Source: Methanobacteriota archaeon (lineage in GTDB: Archaea; Thermoplasmatota; Poseidoniia; Poseidoniales; Poseidoniaceae). From it: a DNA stretch of 36,074 nucleotides. The notes under the pieces were generated by a model. The model searched no databases. It worked only from the letters and a program-made list of their open reading frames with translations, and was not told the origin of the DNA. Where the stretch lies: positions 1 through 36,074 of the forward strand of contig PAZU01000017.1 in assembly GCA_002715725.1 (NCBI GenBank), read 5' to 3'. Below, piece after piece: positions 16,891-26,000 of the stretch. A program made the translations under genes and the position numbers. Position 1 is the first letter of the stretch. Every line of letters starts with the position of its first letter.

Positions 16891-17995
16891 CATCATCGAT
16901 TACTCTATCGATTATGTCTCCACTTCCACTCAATGAATTCCTCAAAGCATCTAGCGATTTTTTGGTAGATTTATCAAATTTCTTTGGCATATGTAGTTTA
17001 CACAAAACTACGATGTCGCCTCTACCTATACCGCGGCTAGATGGAACGCCTCTAGATGAAATTGTAATCGTGTCTCCGGAATTAGTCCCTGCTGGTACTT
17101 TGATTACCAAGTCCTTGTCATCTATATGAGGCAATGTCACTGATGTTCCTAATGCTAGATCACTAAATCCAAGTGGCAAAGACATGATTAAGTCCATACC
17201 ATTTCTTTCAAACCAAGGGTGTTCTTCTACAACTAACTCAATGAAGAGATCACCTGGGAGGCCCTTTCCAAATGGGGCAGGTTGTCCTTTACCTCTAATT
17301 CGTAATCTAGTACCATCTTGGGCACCAGGAGGGACATTAAATCGCAGGACTTGGGATTCGTTTTTCTTACCTTCTCCAGCGCATGCTTTACACTTTGAAG
17401 TGAATTCTCTTCCAGACCCTCCACATTTCACACATGGTCTAATCGAATCTTGAACAAACGGTCCAATCTGCTGACGTATCCTAACCTGACCTGCACCGTC
17501 ACATTCAGAACATTCTGTAGTAATTCCATCTTTAGCGCCGGTTCCATTACATTCTTCACAAGTACTTGGCAAATCAATCTCGATTTCGTCTTTACCACCC
17601 TTTAGAACTGACTTTAGTGTAATTTCATGGCGTACAAGAATATCGTTTCCTTGACTTTGAGTAGAACGTCTTCTCCCTCCTCCAAAAATATTTGAAAAGA
17701 AATCACCTCCTAGAATGTCATCTAAATTTATGTTGAAACCTTGGAATCCCCCCGGCCCAAATGGTGACCCTCCTGGTGCATTGTGGCCGAATCGGTCATA
17801 GTTCCTACGCTTATCAGAATCTGAAAGTACCGCATAAGCTTCTTGAATTTCTTTGAATTTCTCATCGGCATCAGGTGCATCATTTTTGTCGGGATGATAC
17901 TTCCTAGCGAGAGACCTGAACGCCTTCTTGAGTTCCTTATCATCAGCATCCTTGGAAACACCTAGGACCTGATAATAATCTCTCTTCTCAGACAT
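16871..17995 (-). CDS. dnaJ: Molecular chaperone DnaJ (Hsp40, type I)
   Basis: A 374-aa co-chaperone that stimulates the DnaK ATPase and delivers unfolded clients. It is a complete type I protein: a J-domain (residues 4-68) with HPD at 34-36, a Gly/Phe linker ([16 protein letters not shown]), four zinc-finger repeats of the CxxCxGxG type ([32 protein letters not shown]), and two C-terminal substrate-binding domains. A Shine-Dalgarno GAGGTG lies 5 nt before the ATG. Mesophilic archaea are thought to have obtained the DnaK system from bacteria; neither dnaK nor grpE is in this window. The membrane zinc-ribbon gene lies just upstream on the same strand. Confidence 0.98.
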   Translation of the reverse strand: MSEKRDYYQVLGVSKDADDKELKKAFRSLARKYHPDKNDAPDADEKFKEIQEAYAVLSDSDKRRNYDRFGHNAPGGSPFGPGGFQGFNINLDDILGGDFFSNIFGGGRRRSTQSQGNDILVRHEITLKSVLKGGKDEIEIDLPSTCEECNGTGAKDGITTECSECDGAGQVRIRQQIGPFVQDSIRPCVKCGGSGREFTSKCKACAGEGKKNESQVLRFNVPPGAQDGTRLRIRGKGQPAPFGKGLPGDLFIELVVEEHPWFERNGMDLIMSLPLGFSDLALGTSVTLPHIDDKDLVIKVPAGTNSGDTITISSRGVPSSRGIGRGDIVVLCKLHMPKKFDKSTKKSLDALRNSLSGSGDIIDRVIDDAEERRN

Positions 17996-18000
17996 TAAAA

Positions 18001-18006
18001 CACCTC
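18001..18006 (-). promoter_or_regulatory. Shine-Dalgarno site of dnaJ
   Basis: GAGGTG on the minus strand, 5 nt before ATG 17995. It supports translation from a leadered, probably polycistronic, mRNA. Confidence 0.65.
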
Positions 18007-18047
18007 AGATATTGCAGGGGGAGTGGTTGGGGTTATTCAGTACAACG

Positions 18048-18971
18048 CTAGAGATTACTACCGCAATTGGAACAAAATCTCTCGCCAACTGGATTTGGCG
18101 TAGAACATACACGACATGTTGGCTGCGGTGCAAAACCAGATTGCGATGGGGTCGAGGATGTCCTTTTTGCTGTTGTACCAAAGGCCATTTCTTCAATTGA
18201 CAACTCTCTGATAACTGGAGTGCTAACCTCATTTGTATCTTCATCGATTATTACTGATTCTGCACCTGTATCTGTGACGGAAACCATTTCCATAGGCACA
18301 TATCGCTTTTCTTCGGATTTAATTGGCTCGATAGGAGCGATTGGGCGTTGAGCAATAACTGGAGATTCGCTGCTGCGTGCTGTTAATGCTGCATTTTTCT
18401 TAGAATCTCTCTCTAATTTACGATCTCTGCCCCTAAGTGATGCAATCCAATCAAGGAAACTATCCATCGGAGAAGGCTTTCTCACAGCACCGATAGTAGA
18501 GTTGGCGCCAGTTCCATCGAATTGCTCATCGCCTGAAACTCTGGCTTGAGCCCTACGTACATGCTCTGCATCAACTAGCATTTCAACTTGAACTTCGGTC
18601 TTAACTTCTGAATTTTCTGACGTGCTAACCACACCTACTGCTCCCGCAACTTGTCCTTTGAGATTAGCTTGCCCTTCTGCAGAAAGTTGCGTGTCCATAA
18701 CAATGTCTTTCTCCCAAACTCCGCTATCCTCTGCTTTGAAATGTCCACTCACGGATTTTACAGCACGGCTTCTTCTCCATTCATGGTCTCTAACTACGCG
18801 GGTTCTACGGAATAGTATGAATCCAACTCCAAAAGCACAAACATGGAGGCCAATATCGAGCATAGGTGAAACTGACATCATATTGCCGAGTGGAGTCACA
18901 ATAAATCGCAAAGCATTCAGCACCAAAGCGGGTGTGAAGAACAACACCGTCGAGGTTAATTGCCTTGCCAT
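18048..18971 (-). CDS. Membrane protein with C-terminal zinc ribbon
   Basis: A protein of 307 aa from ATG 18971 (the frame extends one TTG codon upstream). Two hydrophobic helices lie at the N-terminus (about 7-27 and 38-54), then RRTRVVRDHEWRR, which puts the rest in the cytosol. The middle, about 170 residues, looks disordered, with many Ser, Glu, Lys and Pro. The C-terminus is a zinc ribbon with CRVCSTPNPVGERFCSNCG, two CxxC knuckles 13 residues apart, the common zinc-ribbon/double-zinc-ribbon type found in many archaeal membrane proteins. The function is unknown. It lies between the glycosyltransferase and dnaJ on the same strand, with gaps of 40 and 52 nt, so the three may share a transcript. 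Confidence 0.8.
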   Translation of the reverse strand: MARQLTSTVLFFTPALVLNALRFIVTPLGNMMSVSPMLDIGLHVCAFGVGFILFRRTRVVRDHEWRRSRAVKSVSGHFKAEDSGVWEKDIVMDTQLSAEGQANLKGQVAGAVGVVSTSENSEVKTEVQVEMLVDAEHVRRAQARVSGDEQFDGTGANSTIGAVRKPSPMDSFLDWIASLRGRDRKLERDSKKNAALTARSSESPVIAQRPIAPIEPIKSEEKRYVPMEMVSVTDTGAESVIIDEDTNEVSTPVIRELSIEEMAFGTTAKRTSSTPSQSGFAPQPTCRVCSTPNPVGERFCSNCGSNL

Positions 18972-19011
18972 CAAACTGCTGCTTTACTTTTCACCAATGA
19001 AGGTTTGCGCC

Positions 19012-19986
19012 TTATGTACGGTCACTAGGAGGTCTTCCACTCCTCGTGAGTCCATCGAACAGGCCGATTGTAAATGCAGTATGTAAGATAACCAAGCATA
19101 CTGGAATCCCAATAATTGGTGACAAACCGGATTTCTTTGGTCGATATACAAGGCCCACCAATAGTAGCGTGGCGAGATATACTGCAGGAGCAAGCCACCA
19201 TTGTGGTAAGATGAATACTAGAATTAGTCCAAGGATGGGCAAGAATTCTCGTAAATCAGTCCTAGTAGGATGGCTCAATATGACCTTGGTTCTCCAGAAA
19301 CCATAGCGATGGCACATTTTCCACCATTTACCTAGCGAGGACCTCTTGTGCATGTATACGCATGAAACATCTGAACGCCACAACTGCCATCCATTACCTA
19401 ACAATCTCATAGACAAGTCACTATCTTGGCTGGTAATAAATCTATTATCCCAGCCTGAAACAGATCTCAGAGCCTCCACATTATGTAGGCAGAATGCAGG
19501 AATTTTAGTCTGTTCACGACCAGTAAAATGTTTGAATTGGCCTCCTCCTGAACCTATTGGTGAAGCAAGTGCGCCTTCAATCCAATTGGACACCGTTCCT
19601 AGTGAACCTCCTGATTTTGTAAGACAACCTATTGCGCCAATTCTAATACCCAATTTGGATTCCAAATCTAGTAAATCAGTAACACGTTTTTCGACATGGT
19701 CATCGTCTATCCAAGAGTGACCAATGATTTCTAAACAGTGAGTAATATCTCCACCTATGTGCTCCAATGCTAGATTTCTAGCGTTTGATACACGCTTACC
19801 TGGGTTCTCAACCACCTTGATGGAATCTCCATAACCTGCCAAAATTTCCTTAGTCGAATCCGTTGAACCTCCTTCCATCACTAGAATTTCCACAGGCATG
19901 GTTTGTGCAAGTAAACTTTCAATGCATTTTCCAATGAATTGCTCCTCGTTTAGTACGGGGATAACTGCACATACCCGTACTTCCAT
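19012..19986 (-). CDS. Family 2 glycosyltransferase, ExoA-like, membrane-bound
   Basis: A protein of 324 aa from ATG 19986. The GT-A fold N-terminus is clear: VCAVIPVLNEEQFIGKCIES, the nucleotide-binding MEGGSTDSTKEIL, and NPGKRVSNARNLAL. Further on are the donor/acceptor motif SQDSDLSMRL (the family's ED/QD position) and the GSGGGQFKHF segment, which resembles ExoA-type succinoglycan glucosyltransferases. The C-terminus has about three transmembrane helices (PILGLILVFILP, APAVYLATLLLVGLVY and IGIPVCLVILHTAFTIGL). It probably transfers a sugar to a lipid-linked acceptor at the inner membrane face, for surface glycan or protein N-glycosylation; the substrate cannot be told. The frame extends ten codons further up, but 19986 fits the family start (MEVRVCAVIPVLNEE). 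It is divergent from the UPF0201 gene across a 10-bp inverted repeat. Confidence 0.9.
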   Translation of the reverse strand: MEVRVCAVIPVLNEEQFIGKCIESLLAQTMPVEILVMEGGSTDSTKEILAGYGDSIKVVENPGKRVSNARNLALEHIGGDITHCLEIIGHSWIDDDHVEKRVTDLLDLESKLGIRIGAIGCLTKSGGSLGTVSNWIEGALASPIGSGGGQFKHFTGREQTKIPAFCLHNVEALRSVSGWDNRFITSQDSDLSMRLLGNGWQLWRSDVSCVYMHKRSSLGKWWKMCHRYGFWRTKVILSHPTRTDLREFLPILGLILVFILPQWWLAPAVYLATLLLVGLVYRPKKSGLSPIIGIPVCLVILHTAFTIGLFDGLTRSGRPPSDRT

Positions 19987-20030
19987 GATAGGCCCTGTAC
20001 TGTTTACAAATGTCAAGGTTGGCCTATCAT
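19985..20030. promoter_or_regulatory. 10-bp inverted repeat in a divergent promoter region
   Basis: ATGATAGGCC (19985-19994) and GGCCTATCAT (20021-20030) are perfect complements separated by 26 nt. An AT-rich block (TGTTTACAAATGT, 20001-20013) in the centre is a possible TATA element about 24 nt before the glycosyltransferase ATG. The left arm touches that start codon. It could be a paired operator controlling both divergent genes, or a weak RNA stem. Confidence 0.4.
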
Positions 20031-20060
20031 CTTCATTGACTGTGGCGTTATGGGCTGTTC

Positions 20061-20567
20061 ATGCCAAGACTGAGGCTAACCGCTATCGATGAAGGATATT
20101 CGGTTGTGGTTTCTACAAGACTAACGGGAGCTGACAACCCAGAAATCGTCTTGGATGCAATTTTGAAATTGTTCCCGGATTTTACTTGCGGCCTACCTTC
20201 TCCTCCAAGTTTCCCATCTGAACAGGATGATGTATTGGCAGCAGACGGAGTTAGCTTATCCACATTCCTTGATGCAATCCATAACCAAGCAATATTGGAC
20301 ACTTCACTCGATTCTATGTCTGCAAATTTAGATGCCAGTGGCACTATTTTTCAAATTTCAAGACAAGCTGCAATGGCTGGTAAAGTTGCATTTCCACTAC
20401 CAGACAGCAACCCCTTAGGCGGAGTTATTACTGTAGAAATCGGTGGAGAAAACCTCGATGATTGGTTAGAAGCAGCCACATGGCATAGTGGTCGAGAAAA
20501 CATACCTAGAAGAATCGGTGATGAATTTACTATGGATTCTAAAGGTGATGCTGTAACCTGGCACTGA
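20061..20567 (+). CDS. UPF0201 family protein (predicted RNA-binding)
   Basis: A protein of 168 aa. It matches the archaeal UPF0201/DUF54 pattern: an N-terminal strand-helix unit with NPEIVLDAILKLFP (family 'TEdpekV..Av.nifPd'), then FLDAIHNQAILDTSLDSM and the hallmark QISRQAAMAGKVAFPL block (family 'lnKQaAlvGkvsF'), ending in PLGGVITVEIGGENL. The family is conserved in archaea and thought to bind RNA, with a fold like ribosomal protein L5, but its molecular role is not established. The protein is slightly longer than usual (about 140 aa) because of a C-terminal tail with RRIGDEFTMDSKGDAVTWH. ATG at 20061 has no Shine-Dalgarno site. Its end overlaps the convergent Pcp-Nudix gene by 29 nt. Confidence 0.82.
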   Translation: MPRLRLTAIDEGYSVVVSTRLTGADNPEIVLDAILKLFPDFTCGLPSPPSFPSEQDDVLAADGVSLSTFLDAIHNQAILDTSLDSMSANLDASGTIFQISRQAAMAGKVAFPLPDSNPLGGVITVEIGGENLDDWLEAATWHSGRENIPRRIGDEFTMDSKGDAVTWH

Positions 20568-21477
20568 TGGCTGCTGCAATATCACGGTCAGGCCCTAGCC
20601 AATCCACTTCATCTGGACCTTTGCACCATTTAATTTCGTCATGAACATGTAGTTTGAGTGTCCCTCCTAAGACGAAACATTCCATTACATGTAATCTTAC
20701 TACGACATCCCCATGATCAAAAATCCACTCTCCGATAGAATCCCCTGTAGAAACATCCAATTCTAATTCCTCATTAATCTCTCGAATCAAACACTGAGAA
20801 GCATCTTCACCTTCTTCGAATTTACCACCAGGGAATTCCCACCACCCTGCATGTTTCTCGCTAGGGGCACGCCTAGCAGCTAGAAATTTACCATCCCGAA
20901 TAATTGCTCCTGCACCGACATCGATGCAAGGTGGCCTCAGCATTCTATCTATACATTGCAAAACTAATCCCTTAGCATCATTTTGATGCAAAGGAAGATG
21001 TAAGAAAAAACAAGGTGTTTGATCATTGATTTTCATTAATGTGCGATACAATGTCTCATTGCAAAGGTATTCTCCAGCATCTTGACTGATTGTCGGTGAA
21101 TCAATCATTGCGCTGACATCCCAATCTTCAGGCTTAATCGTTGAGAATAAATCCCCGTCTCCACTAATGTGAGTATTCATGATTTGACGTCCAGAATTAT
21201 CTGGAATTCTAAAGTCAAGAATATCCTTAGCCCTAATCTCGATTCTAGGATTGCACGAGTTTTCTGCTAATCCTAAATGAATAATTGCTGCAAAATTAGT
21301 TTCTTCAAGTAAATTAGATGTTAGTATTGACCCTTCGTAATCAACGGATAGGATATGAGATTCAATCTTATGTCCTCTGACTTCATATCCATGCAATTCT
21401 GAAGCAATTTGACCAGACACATTGACTAAATGGGCCCCAAACGGCTCGAAGCCAGTAACTAGAATCGGCTTGGCCAT
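20539..21477 (-). CDS. Fusion of pyroglutamyl peptidase (C15) and MutT-type Nudix hydrolase
   Basis: A 312-aa protein with two catalytic domains. Residues 1-180 form a pyrrolidone carboxyl peptidase (family C15), which removes N-terminal pyroglutamate: VTGFEPFG at 7-14, Glu80 in NPRIEIRAKD, Cys139 in AGEYLCNETLY and His160 in FFLHLP, so the Glu-Cys-His triad looks intact. Residues 186-312 form a Nudix domain with AIIRDGKFLAARR, WWEFPGGKFEEGE and the box Gly218-x5-Glu224-x7-Arg232-Glu233-x2-Glu236-Glu237, close to MutT/8-oxo-dGTP hydrolases. There is no stop or frameshift between the parts; the linker RPPCIDVGAG is short. The two activities are unrelated in known pathways. It is cytosolic, with no signal peptide. 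It is divergent from the 112-aa membrane protein and overlaps the UPF0201 gene at its 3' end. Confidence 0.92.
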   Translation of the reverse strand: MAKPILVTGFEPFGAHLVNVSGQIASELHGYEVRGHKIESHILSVDYEGSILTSNLLEETNFAAIIHLGLAENSCNPRIEIRAKDILDFRIPDNSGRQIMNTHISGDGDLFSTIKPEDWDVSAMIDSPTISQDAGEYLCNETLYRTLMKINDQTPCFFLHLPLHQNDAKGLVLQCIDRMLRPPCIDVGAGAIIRDGKFLAARRAPSEKHAGWWEFPGGKFEEGEDASQCLIREINEELELDVSTGDSIGEWIFDHGDVVVRLHVMECFVLGGTLKLHVHDEIKWCKGPDEVDWLGPDRDIAAAISARLQHHL

Positions 21478-21552
21478 ATACTACTTGAGGAATAACACTT
21501 CCATGAGCATTTGCGTCGCCACATTGACAAATGGCACCGCTTTGGTCATCAT

Positions 21553-21891
21553 ATGCAGGATGAGGATTCGGAGATCGAATTAGTCGTCCCTGTCGAAGAA
21601 AACGATGTTGATTCTATTGCACTCGGTAAGACAATTTGGAACGAAATTACCGCCGGAGTAGGCATTTGGGGTGCGTTTCGACCAGTTTTCGCAGTTGTCC
21701 TATCATTGATTCCGTTCCTATATTTAGGCCAACATTTCAATCGAAATCATCAGCGAGGATTTGATTGGTTCCTATTGCAAATACCTTTGGCGTTTACTTT
21801 GGTACTGTGGGTACTGCTGTACGTTTGGTCGATATTTGATGCATGGAGAGATGCCAGTATTCTAGTTGCTCAATCTCACGACCAAAGTTGA
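21553..21891 (+). CDS. Small membrane protein with two transmembrane helices
   Basis: A protein of 112 aa from ATG 21553 (MQDEDSEIELVVPVEE). A TTG 14 codons upstream is in frame but would add a His-rich stretch. The first about 45 residues are acidic, then come two hydrophobic helices (VFAVVLSLIPFLYLG and IPLAFTLVLWVLLYVWSIF) joined by a loop with HFNRNHQRGFDWF, and a short polar tail. No family was recognised, and no signal peptide was seen. It is divergent from the Pcp-Nudix gene and convergent with the metalloprotease, overlapping it by 16 nt. Confidence 0.7.
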   Translation: MQDEDSEIELVVPVEENDVDSIALGKTIWNEITAGVGIWGAFRPVFAVVLSLIPFLYLGQHFNRNHQRGFDWFLLQIPLAFTLVLWVLLYVWSIFDAWRDASILVAQSHDQS

Positions 21892-22634
21892 TCGCTACAC
21901 TTCAATTCTCCACTTGCCATTCCGGCCAAATCTGATTTATCTGCATCATCGAATTCATCAGGTATACTTCCTGAGAATATATTTCCAATACTGCTACTTT
22001 CTATAGCCCAGTACATTACCGAATCTTCATTGTTTGAATGACCTGGGTGCTCTGAATCTTCATGGTCAATTGGAGATTGATATACTAAATTGACCAAACC
22101 CAGTAAATGTCCAGCTTCATGAACTGTGACTGCTTTTTCAATTTCATCTGCAGATGGGCGACCAAGGAAATTTTCTGATTCTGAAATCGAATCTTTGAAC
22201 ACAGCTACTGTAGATGCATCTACTGCCACACCTAGGACTGATTCGTCATTATGTGTCCCTTGCGGGAATAAGAAGTACCAATGTAGAGTATCTGAACCCA
22301 TTGCATCTCCACCATGTTTCCATCTTGCATCCCTAACATCATCAGAACTCCAGCTATTGTCTTCGGAAAAATCGATAGCGTTAGCAACAATTTGAATCCC
22401 CTTAGGTTTATCACAGACTTGCTGTAATCTTGTTTTCACTAAGTCCATTGCTATTGGATCATAACCTTCCTCATACAAAAAATGGATTTTCATTCTTTCA
22501 AATTTGTCATCCTGAAGGCAAGCGAGTGCAAGTCCACCAGGTATACCTCGCTTTTCTTCGAATAACTCATCGGTTCCGAAGCAACCTGCAAAGCCTGCTG
22601 ATAATATAACCGTGATAACAAAAATTACTCGCAT
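21876..22634 (-). CDS. Lipoprotein zinc metalloprotease (metzincin-like)
   Basis: A protein of 252 aa. The N-terminus MRVIFVITVILSAGFAGC ends in a lipobox (FAGC, Cys18), so it is likely lipid-anchored on the cell surface. The zinc motif HEAGHLLGL lies at 172-180. The third metzincin position is Asn182 rather than His, but a cluster DHEDSEHPGH follows (H191, D193, H196, H199), then SVMYWA with a Met-turn (M207). The same arrangement (HExGHxxGLVN then HxDxxHxxH and xMYW) is seen in a group of bacterial membrane metalloproteases, so a His of that cluster may be the third ligand. The target is unknown; it could trim surface proteins or external peptides. A Shine-Dalgarno AGGTGA overlaps the stop of the upstream coiled-coil gene, which suggests translational coupling. 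Confidence 0.82.
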   Translation of the reverse strand: MRVIFVITVILSAGFAGCFGTDELFEEKRGIPGGLALACLQDDKFERMKIHFLYEEGYDPIAMDLVKTRLQQVCDKPKGIQIVANAIDFSEDNSWSSDDVRDARWKHGGDAMGSDTLHWYFLFPQGTHNDESVLGVAVDASTVAVFKDSISESENFLGRPSADEIEKAVTVHEAGHLLGLVNLVYQSPIDHEDSEHPGHSNNEDSVMYWAIESSSIGNIFSGSIPDEFDDADKSDLAGMASGELKCSDQLWS

Positions 22635-22638
22635 ATTT

Positions 22639-22644
22639 TCACCT
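22639..22644 (-). promoter_or_regulatory. Shine-Dalgarno site overlapping the upstream stop
   Basis: AGGTGA lies 4 nt before ATG 22634 and overlaps the TAG stop (22643-22645) of the coiled-coil gene, which indicates one transcript and likely coupled translation. Confidence 0.65.
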
Positions 22645-23065
22645 AAAAATCCTCAGGTATTTGTGTTGGGCTAAACAACTGTCCAGGGCCTGCAACTTGT
22701 GATAACTGGATGCGAGCAAGATGCTCCCATGACCTTAAAACTCCTAATGCATCACTTACCAACATTTGCTCTTCTTCTAGAGTGACACGAATCAGTGTAT
22801 CTAGGATATCCATGCGGTCTCGATCAACTAAAGACAGAGCTTTTTCTAACTCAAATGTTGAATCACTCTCCACAGGCTGCACCTCTAATGGCCATGGTTT
22901 AGCAAGATTTTCTGGAATTTCTTCCATATGATTTTTCAACTGAGATAACAATCTGTTAGTCCACCTTGAAACAACCAGACTTGTTTCCAAAATTGGCATG
23001 TTCAATTGATTGATCAGATTTACTAACCTCTCTTGTAAGGTAACCATCGAATTTGTGCCACTCAT
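22643..23065 (-). CDS. Helical (coiled-coil-like) protein of unknown function
   Basis: A protein of 140 aa, starting MSGTNSMVTLQERLVNLINQL. It appears almost entirely helical with long hydrophobic-polar periodicity (LEKALSLVDRDRMDILDTLIRVTLEEEQMLV), and has no signal peptide or transmembrane segment, so it is cytosolic. The C-terminus is Pro-containing (GQLFSPTQIPEDF). No family was recognised. The start is fixed by GGAGGT 6 nt upstream. It sits between the 1787-aa surface protein gene (16 nt downstream of that gene's stop) and the metalloprotease, so the three form a probable operon; it may serve the cytosolic tail of the surface protein, which is only an idea from position. Confidence 0.8.
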   Translation of the reverse strand: MSGTNSMVTLQERLVNLINQLNMPILETSLVVSRWTNRLLSQLKNHMEEIPENLAKPWPLEVQPVESDSTFELEKALSLVDRDRMDILDTLIRVTLEEEQMLVSDALGVLRSWEHLARIQLSQVAGPGQLFSPTQIPEDF

Positions 23066-23071
23066 GTGGTT

Positions 23072-23077
23072 ACCTCC
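23072..23077 (-). promoter_or_regulatory. Strong Shine-Dalgarno site of the coiled-coil gene
   Basis: GGAGGT on the minus strand, 6 nt before ATG 23065, in the 15-nt gap after the giant gene's stop. Same form as at rps15. Confidence 0.75.
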
Positions 23078-23080
23078 TAT

Positions 23081-26000
23081 CTACTTACTATTCTGCAAGT
23101 ATTGATGTCCATAGTGTGACCATTGCTCCATAGTCCAACCTTCTGGCAACCCTGTTGGAGGCAGTGGGGGAACTGGTGCTACTGGTGCTTGGGGTACAGT
23201 TGGTGCAACTGTTTGCTGCTGCACTTGGGGCATCTCCTGCAAATTAGACTCAATCTCTGGAACTGTCTTGGATTGCATGTTTTCCATTACCTCAGCGGTT
23301 TGGTCTGATTCATCAACTTCATCGCCACGCTTTATTCTACGCATCTGAACCATTGTCCATACCGCATAGGACATTGAACCTAATGCTATGAGGTACATTA
23401 TGACGGATAGCTGAGAATCTGCAACTTGATTGGCCAATGCTTTGCCGTCTCTGTCAACTTCTTCTTTAACCAATAGAGGTGAAATCGAAAGACGCTCCTT
23501 CTCAACTCCCGAATCTAGCAGCAAAATCCTGTGCTCTAGTGTATCACCTGCAATTCCGTCTGCGGTTGCCTGCAAATCAATTTGTGCATTCTTACCACTT
23601 GAAATTTCAATGGAGGAAGAAGACAATGTTTGCCAGTCATCACCAGAAACCAATCGTTGTAGAACAAAAGTAACGCTTCCTGATGCACCACTATTTCTCA
23701 CCTCGAGAGATACCGATACCGCTTCTCCCGGATTAGGTGTTGGATTAGACCACTTCGGAGTGGTATCTTGCAAACTAACATCTGGTCCAGTGAGTGCTAA
23801 AGGCCATGAAGCCAAAGGTTCAGAAATCGTATTTCCTTGGCTATCGTATGGATTTCCAGATTCATCAGAACCTGTGACCCATACATCAATCGTGTAAGAT
23901 GGTAGAAGCATTGTTGCCCCTCCATCTGTCAAATCAAGGTAACCTGTCCAGAAGAACTGATCTTCGAATGGAGTAGTATCTGGAAGCGGTGAAGAGCCTC
24001 TACTAATCTCTGCTTCTCCTGCCCTCACGAGGTAATGTAAAACCGCAGGGTCATCAACAGAGAAGCCTTGGTCATCTCTTGTCTCAAGCATAACTTGCAG
24101 ATTATCTGCAAGAGAAATTGGAATTTCTTCACCCGGCTCGATTCCAGCCAAATGGATGTCGTGAATAGTTGGGCGTTCACTGTCAACAGCTAGTCGCAAT
24201 CGTGGTATGTATTCGGATTGGTCTTCAGCAAGACCTGGTAAATCAACTAACTTAGCACGTAAATCTAAATGGCCGCTTCTTACATCAGGAACTAACATAT
24301 CGATACTAAAGTAGCCTCCTTCCCTGCTAGTAGTAGTCCATTCATTGTCGTAATCTCCTAAAGATATTGTGAAGGAACCAGCAGGAGCAGGGGTCTCATC
24401 TTCAGCGAACACGACTCTTCCACTAAACCTCAGTGCCTGTCCTGCGCCAATCAAAGTTTCATCGAATTCAGGATTGTAATGGTTGGTACCGTCTCTCAAT
24501 TCAATTGCTAAAATATGTCCCGGTTGTGTATCGAATCTCAAATCATTATCCAAACTCCACAAATCATTACCCAATCCGGCTTTGTGAATGTTACATGGAA
24601 TATCATCTTCTAATCCACACGGTTTGTCTTCAATCCAAACCTTTGGTATGAAGTGTGAAGCGCCATCAGTATCCCATACTTCAGGGAAGTTCCAAGTTAG
24701 TTGGAATTTAATCGATACAACCATTCTCGAGTTGTTTTCAGGATCTAAGATAATTGAAGAATAAAGGTTTGAAACTGCTAAACCTGAACCGCCGCTTTCT
24801 AGATACATCTCGGGCATACCATTCTCATCTTTTGAGATATGAGCATAAATCGAGGTTTCGTCATCATCAAAATCACCAGCGAGTGCAAGATGTACGTATT
24901 CTACATCCCACCATCCGTTGATATCTGAGACCATGAATGTCGCTGTGTAAGATATTCCCGGATGTAATGGGGCTAAATCATCGTGACCTGTAATCGTTGA
25001 ATTATCAATATCCATCTCAGGTTCAAACTCTTCTCGAATAACATACCAAGACAAAGACTCATCCCATTCCGGGGCTATTTCTCCAGGTCTATCACCACAG
25101 AATTGCCCAGGCTCAATGTCACAAACAGGAGACCCTCCCATTGCAATAACGTTACCTTGACCGTCTTGACCAGAAACATAGAATGCTACGTTGTCCCCAT
25201 GGACAAGCATTGAATCATCTATCAATCCGTTGAATACATTAAGTCCTCCAGGTAAAACTTCTGGAGTTGTCAAAGTTTTCGAACGATATTCAATAGGCTC
25301 CGGAAGTCCATTGAAGTTAGAATCGTCACATCGCTCGTGCTCACCAGCTTCACAGCCAACCCAATAATGCAAATCTACGGTTTGAGGAGGGTCTACAGAA
25401 TCTTGAATCACTACTTCGATCGCTTGGCCACCAGGAGATGGTGGTCCTTTGTGCATTTCAAAAGACATCTCTGGACTTGCGAACAACACTAGTGGAGCAT
25501 TTCCGTCAAAAATCAATTTTATTGTATTGTAACCGGGATTAACATATGTCGAGCCATTTGCTAAATTGATTGCTTCAACATACAATACCATTCCACCTGG
25601 AGTAGATTCAATAGGTGATGTGAATGTCATGTTATATTGGCCAAAGCCCGGATTTCCTTCCATGTGCAAAACTGTTGGTTCCCCGATTGGGTCGCCATCA
25701 TAGGTTACATTTTGGCCCAATACCCGTAGACTGAATTCTCCAGCCATAGGTGAAAATGCTGAACCTTCAAAATTGATTCCACCACTAATCGACAGGTTAA
25801 ATCCTCCACGAACCCAATCTCCAGGATATAATTCACGACCTGTCTCTTCCCAAACTCGCATTCCATCGAGTTGTATATCATTCTCAACATTTAGTGAGAG
25901 TGAATCTGTGGTCCAAGCATTAATTTGAGGGCCTAAATCATCGCTCATAGAAACTATTGCTTCCATCTTTCTCTCGTCATCCCAAGTCCAGTTTACTTTG

